From AP-15 sp963845735 (GTDB lineage Bacteria > Pseudomonadota > Alphaproteobacteria > ATCC43930 > CGMCC-115725), in assembly GCA_963845735.1 (NCBI GenBank), contig CAWJTR010000018.1, forward strand, positions 231,930 through 295,929: DNA of 64,000 nt, given 5' to 3'. Below are positions 63,752 to 64,000 of this stretch, piece after piece. The notes below the pieces were generated by a model. It did not search any database. It was not told the DNA's origin and saw only the letters and a list, made by a program, of their open reading frames with translations. The translations under genes were made by a program, and so were the position numbers. Each line of letters starts with the position of its first letter. The first letter of the stretch is position 1.

Positions 63752-64000
63752 GGCCGCCCCAGCCCAGCACCACCGCGCGCGGCTCGCCGCCGTCGATCTC
63801 GATGATCAGATTCTGGTTGCGCCAGACCGGGACGAACAGGCTTGCGGGATCAGCGATACGTTCGACGATCCAACCGCTGTCGCGGCGGCGCAACCCGGCC
63901 CGCTCGAAACCGGGCGCCGCATAATAATTGTGCGCTCTCATGGCACCCGACCTTCGCACATCCCCCAACCACGCGGCAAGCGGAGCCGGCCAGCCGCGTC
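63752..64000. repeat. nudC 5'-end repeat, copy C, truncated by window end
   Basis: Matches 58311-58559 at an offset of 5441 bp with only a few substitutions. It encodes, on the minus strand from ATG 63941, the intact NudC N-terminus (MRAHNYYAAPGFERAGLRRR...VLGWGG) for about 65 codons, then runs into unrelated sequence (QVPPIAYLDP...) to a stop at 63657. The upstream region continues past the window. Confidence 0.92.

Noticed and set aside
1..64000. CRISPR arrays, rRNA genes or prophage structural genes
   Set aside because: No regularly spaced repeats, no rRNA-like sequence and no capsid, tail or terminase motifs were seen.

Overview
The window looks like part of a high-GC alphaproteobacterial chromosome. 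The signs are a gshB / SirB1 / BON-lipoprotein / yraN / rsmI / penicillin-binding-protein-activator housekeeping block, a Coq4 homologue (ubiquinone maker), protocatechuate dioxygenase genes, a DUF992 protein, a Zur-type operator before znuA, and an exosortase E/VPEID-CTERM locus. The genus cannot be fixed from the sequence alone. One feature colours the whole annotation: about seventeen otherwise well-conserved genes are split by one or more single-base indels. Several of these keep all their catalytic motifs, which suggests an indel-prone assembly. Others also carry in-frame stops and look truly decayed.

Layout. 1-9.5 kb: FMN reductase, SDR, polyphosphate glucokinase, DUF2272 lipoprotein, tyrosine phosphatase, then the leftward gshB-SirB1 and BON/YraN/RsmI genes and a divergent LpoA-like lipoprotein. 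9.7-17.7 kb: cold-shock gene, SDR, MetE-like protein, a DUF433/DUF5615 toxin-antitoxin pair, coq4 divergent from a TetR gene, pcaC-MFS, and a broken unknown gene. 17.7-23.7 kb: kdpD-kdpE (both frameshifted, no kdpFABC beside them) convergent with a Zur-type znuA-znuC-znuB operon. 24-33.6 kb: DUF992, cis-prenyltransferase, SDR, pcaGH, DUF3108, TPP enzyme, a Phd/PIN toxin-antitoxin pair, phosphodiesterase and thioesterase.

34-38.3 kb is a gene graveyard of lower GC. It holds a broken nuclease-like gene, a decayed IS1595-family transposase, a decayed two-gene unit ending in a PIN protein, and tRNA-like fragments. 38.3-46.2 kb: LplT-like transporter, YdcF, a second Phd/VapC pair, a three-subunit molybdenum hydroxylase operon divergent from a MarR gene, and a DUF427 protein. 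46.3-48.8 kb: exosortase E fused to a CPBP protease, next to a decayed substrate gene that still encodes a readable VPEID-CTERM tail. 49-57.5 kb: class III cyclase, ArsR/SRPBCC pair, DUF899, a second SRPBCC protein, and a TetR gene with operator facing an EmrAB-type efflux operon.

57.5-64 kb carries the most unusual architecture. The 5' end of nudC, with its upstream region, occurs three times in the same orientation (about 58.24, 60.59 and 63.75 kb). The copies bracket two cargo blocks: a lower-GC polytopic membrane protein of unknown function, and a sulfur cassette (TsdA-like dihaem cytochrome, TSUP exporter, Tat-exported DsrE-like protein). This resembles successive insertions at the 5' end of nudC, with the gene rebuilt each time.
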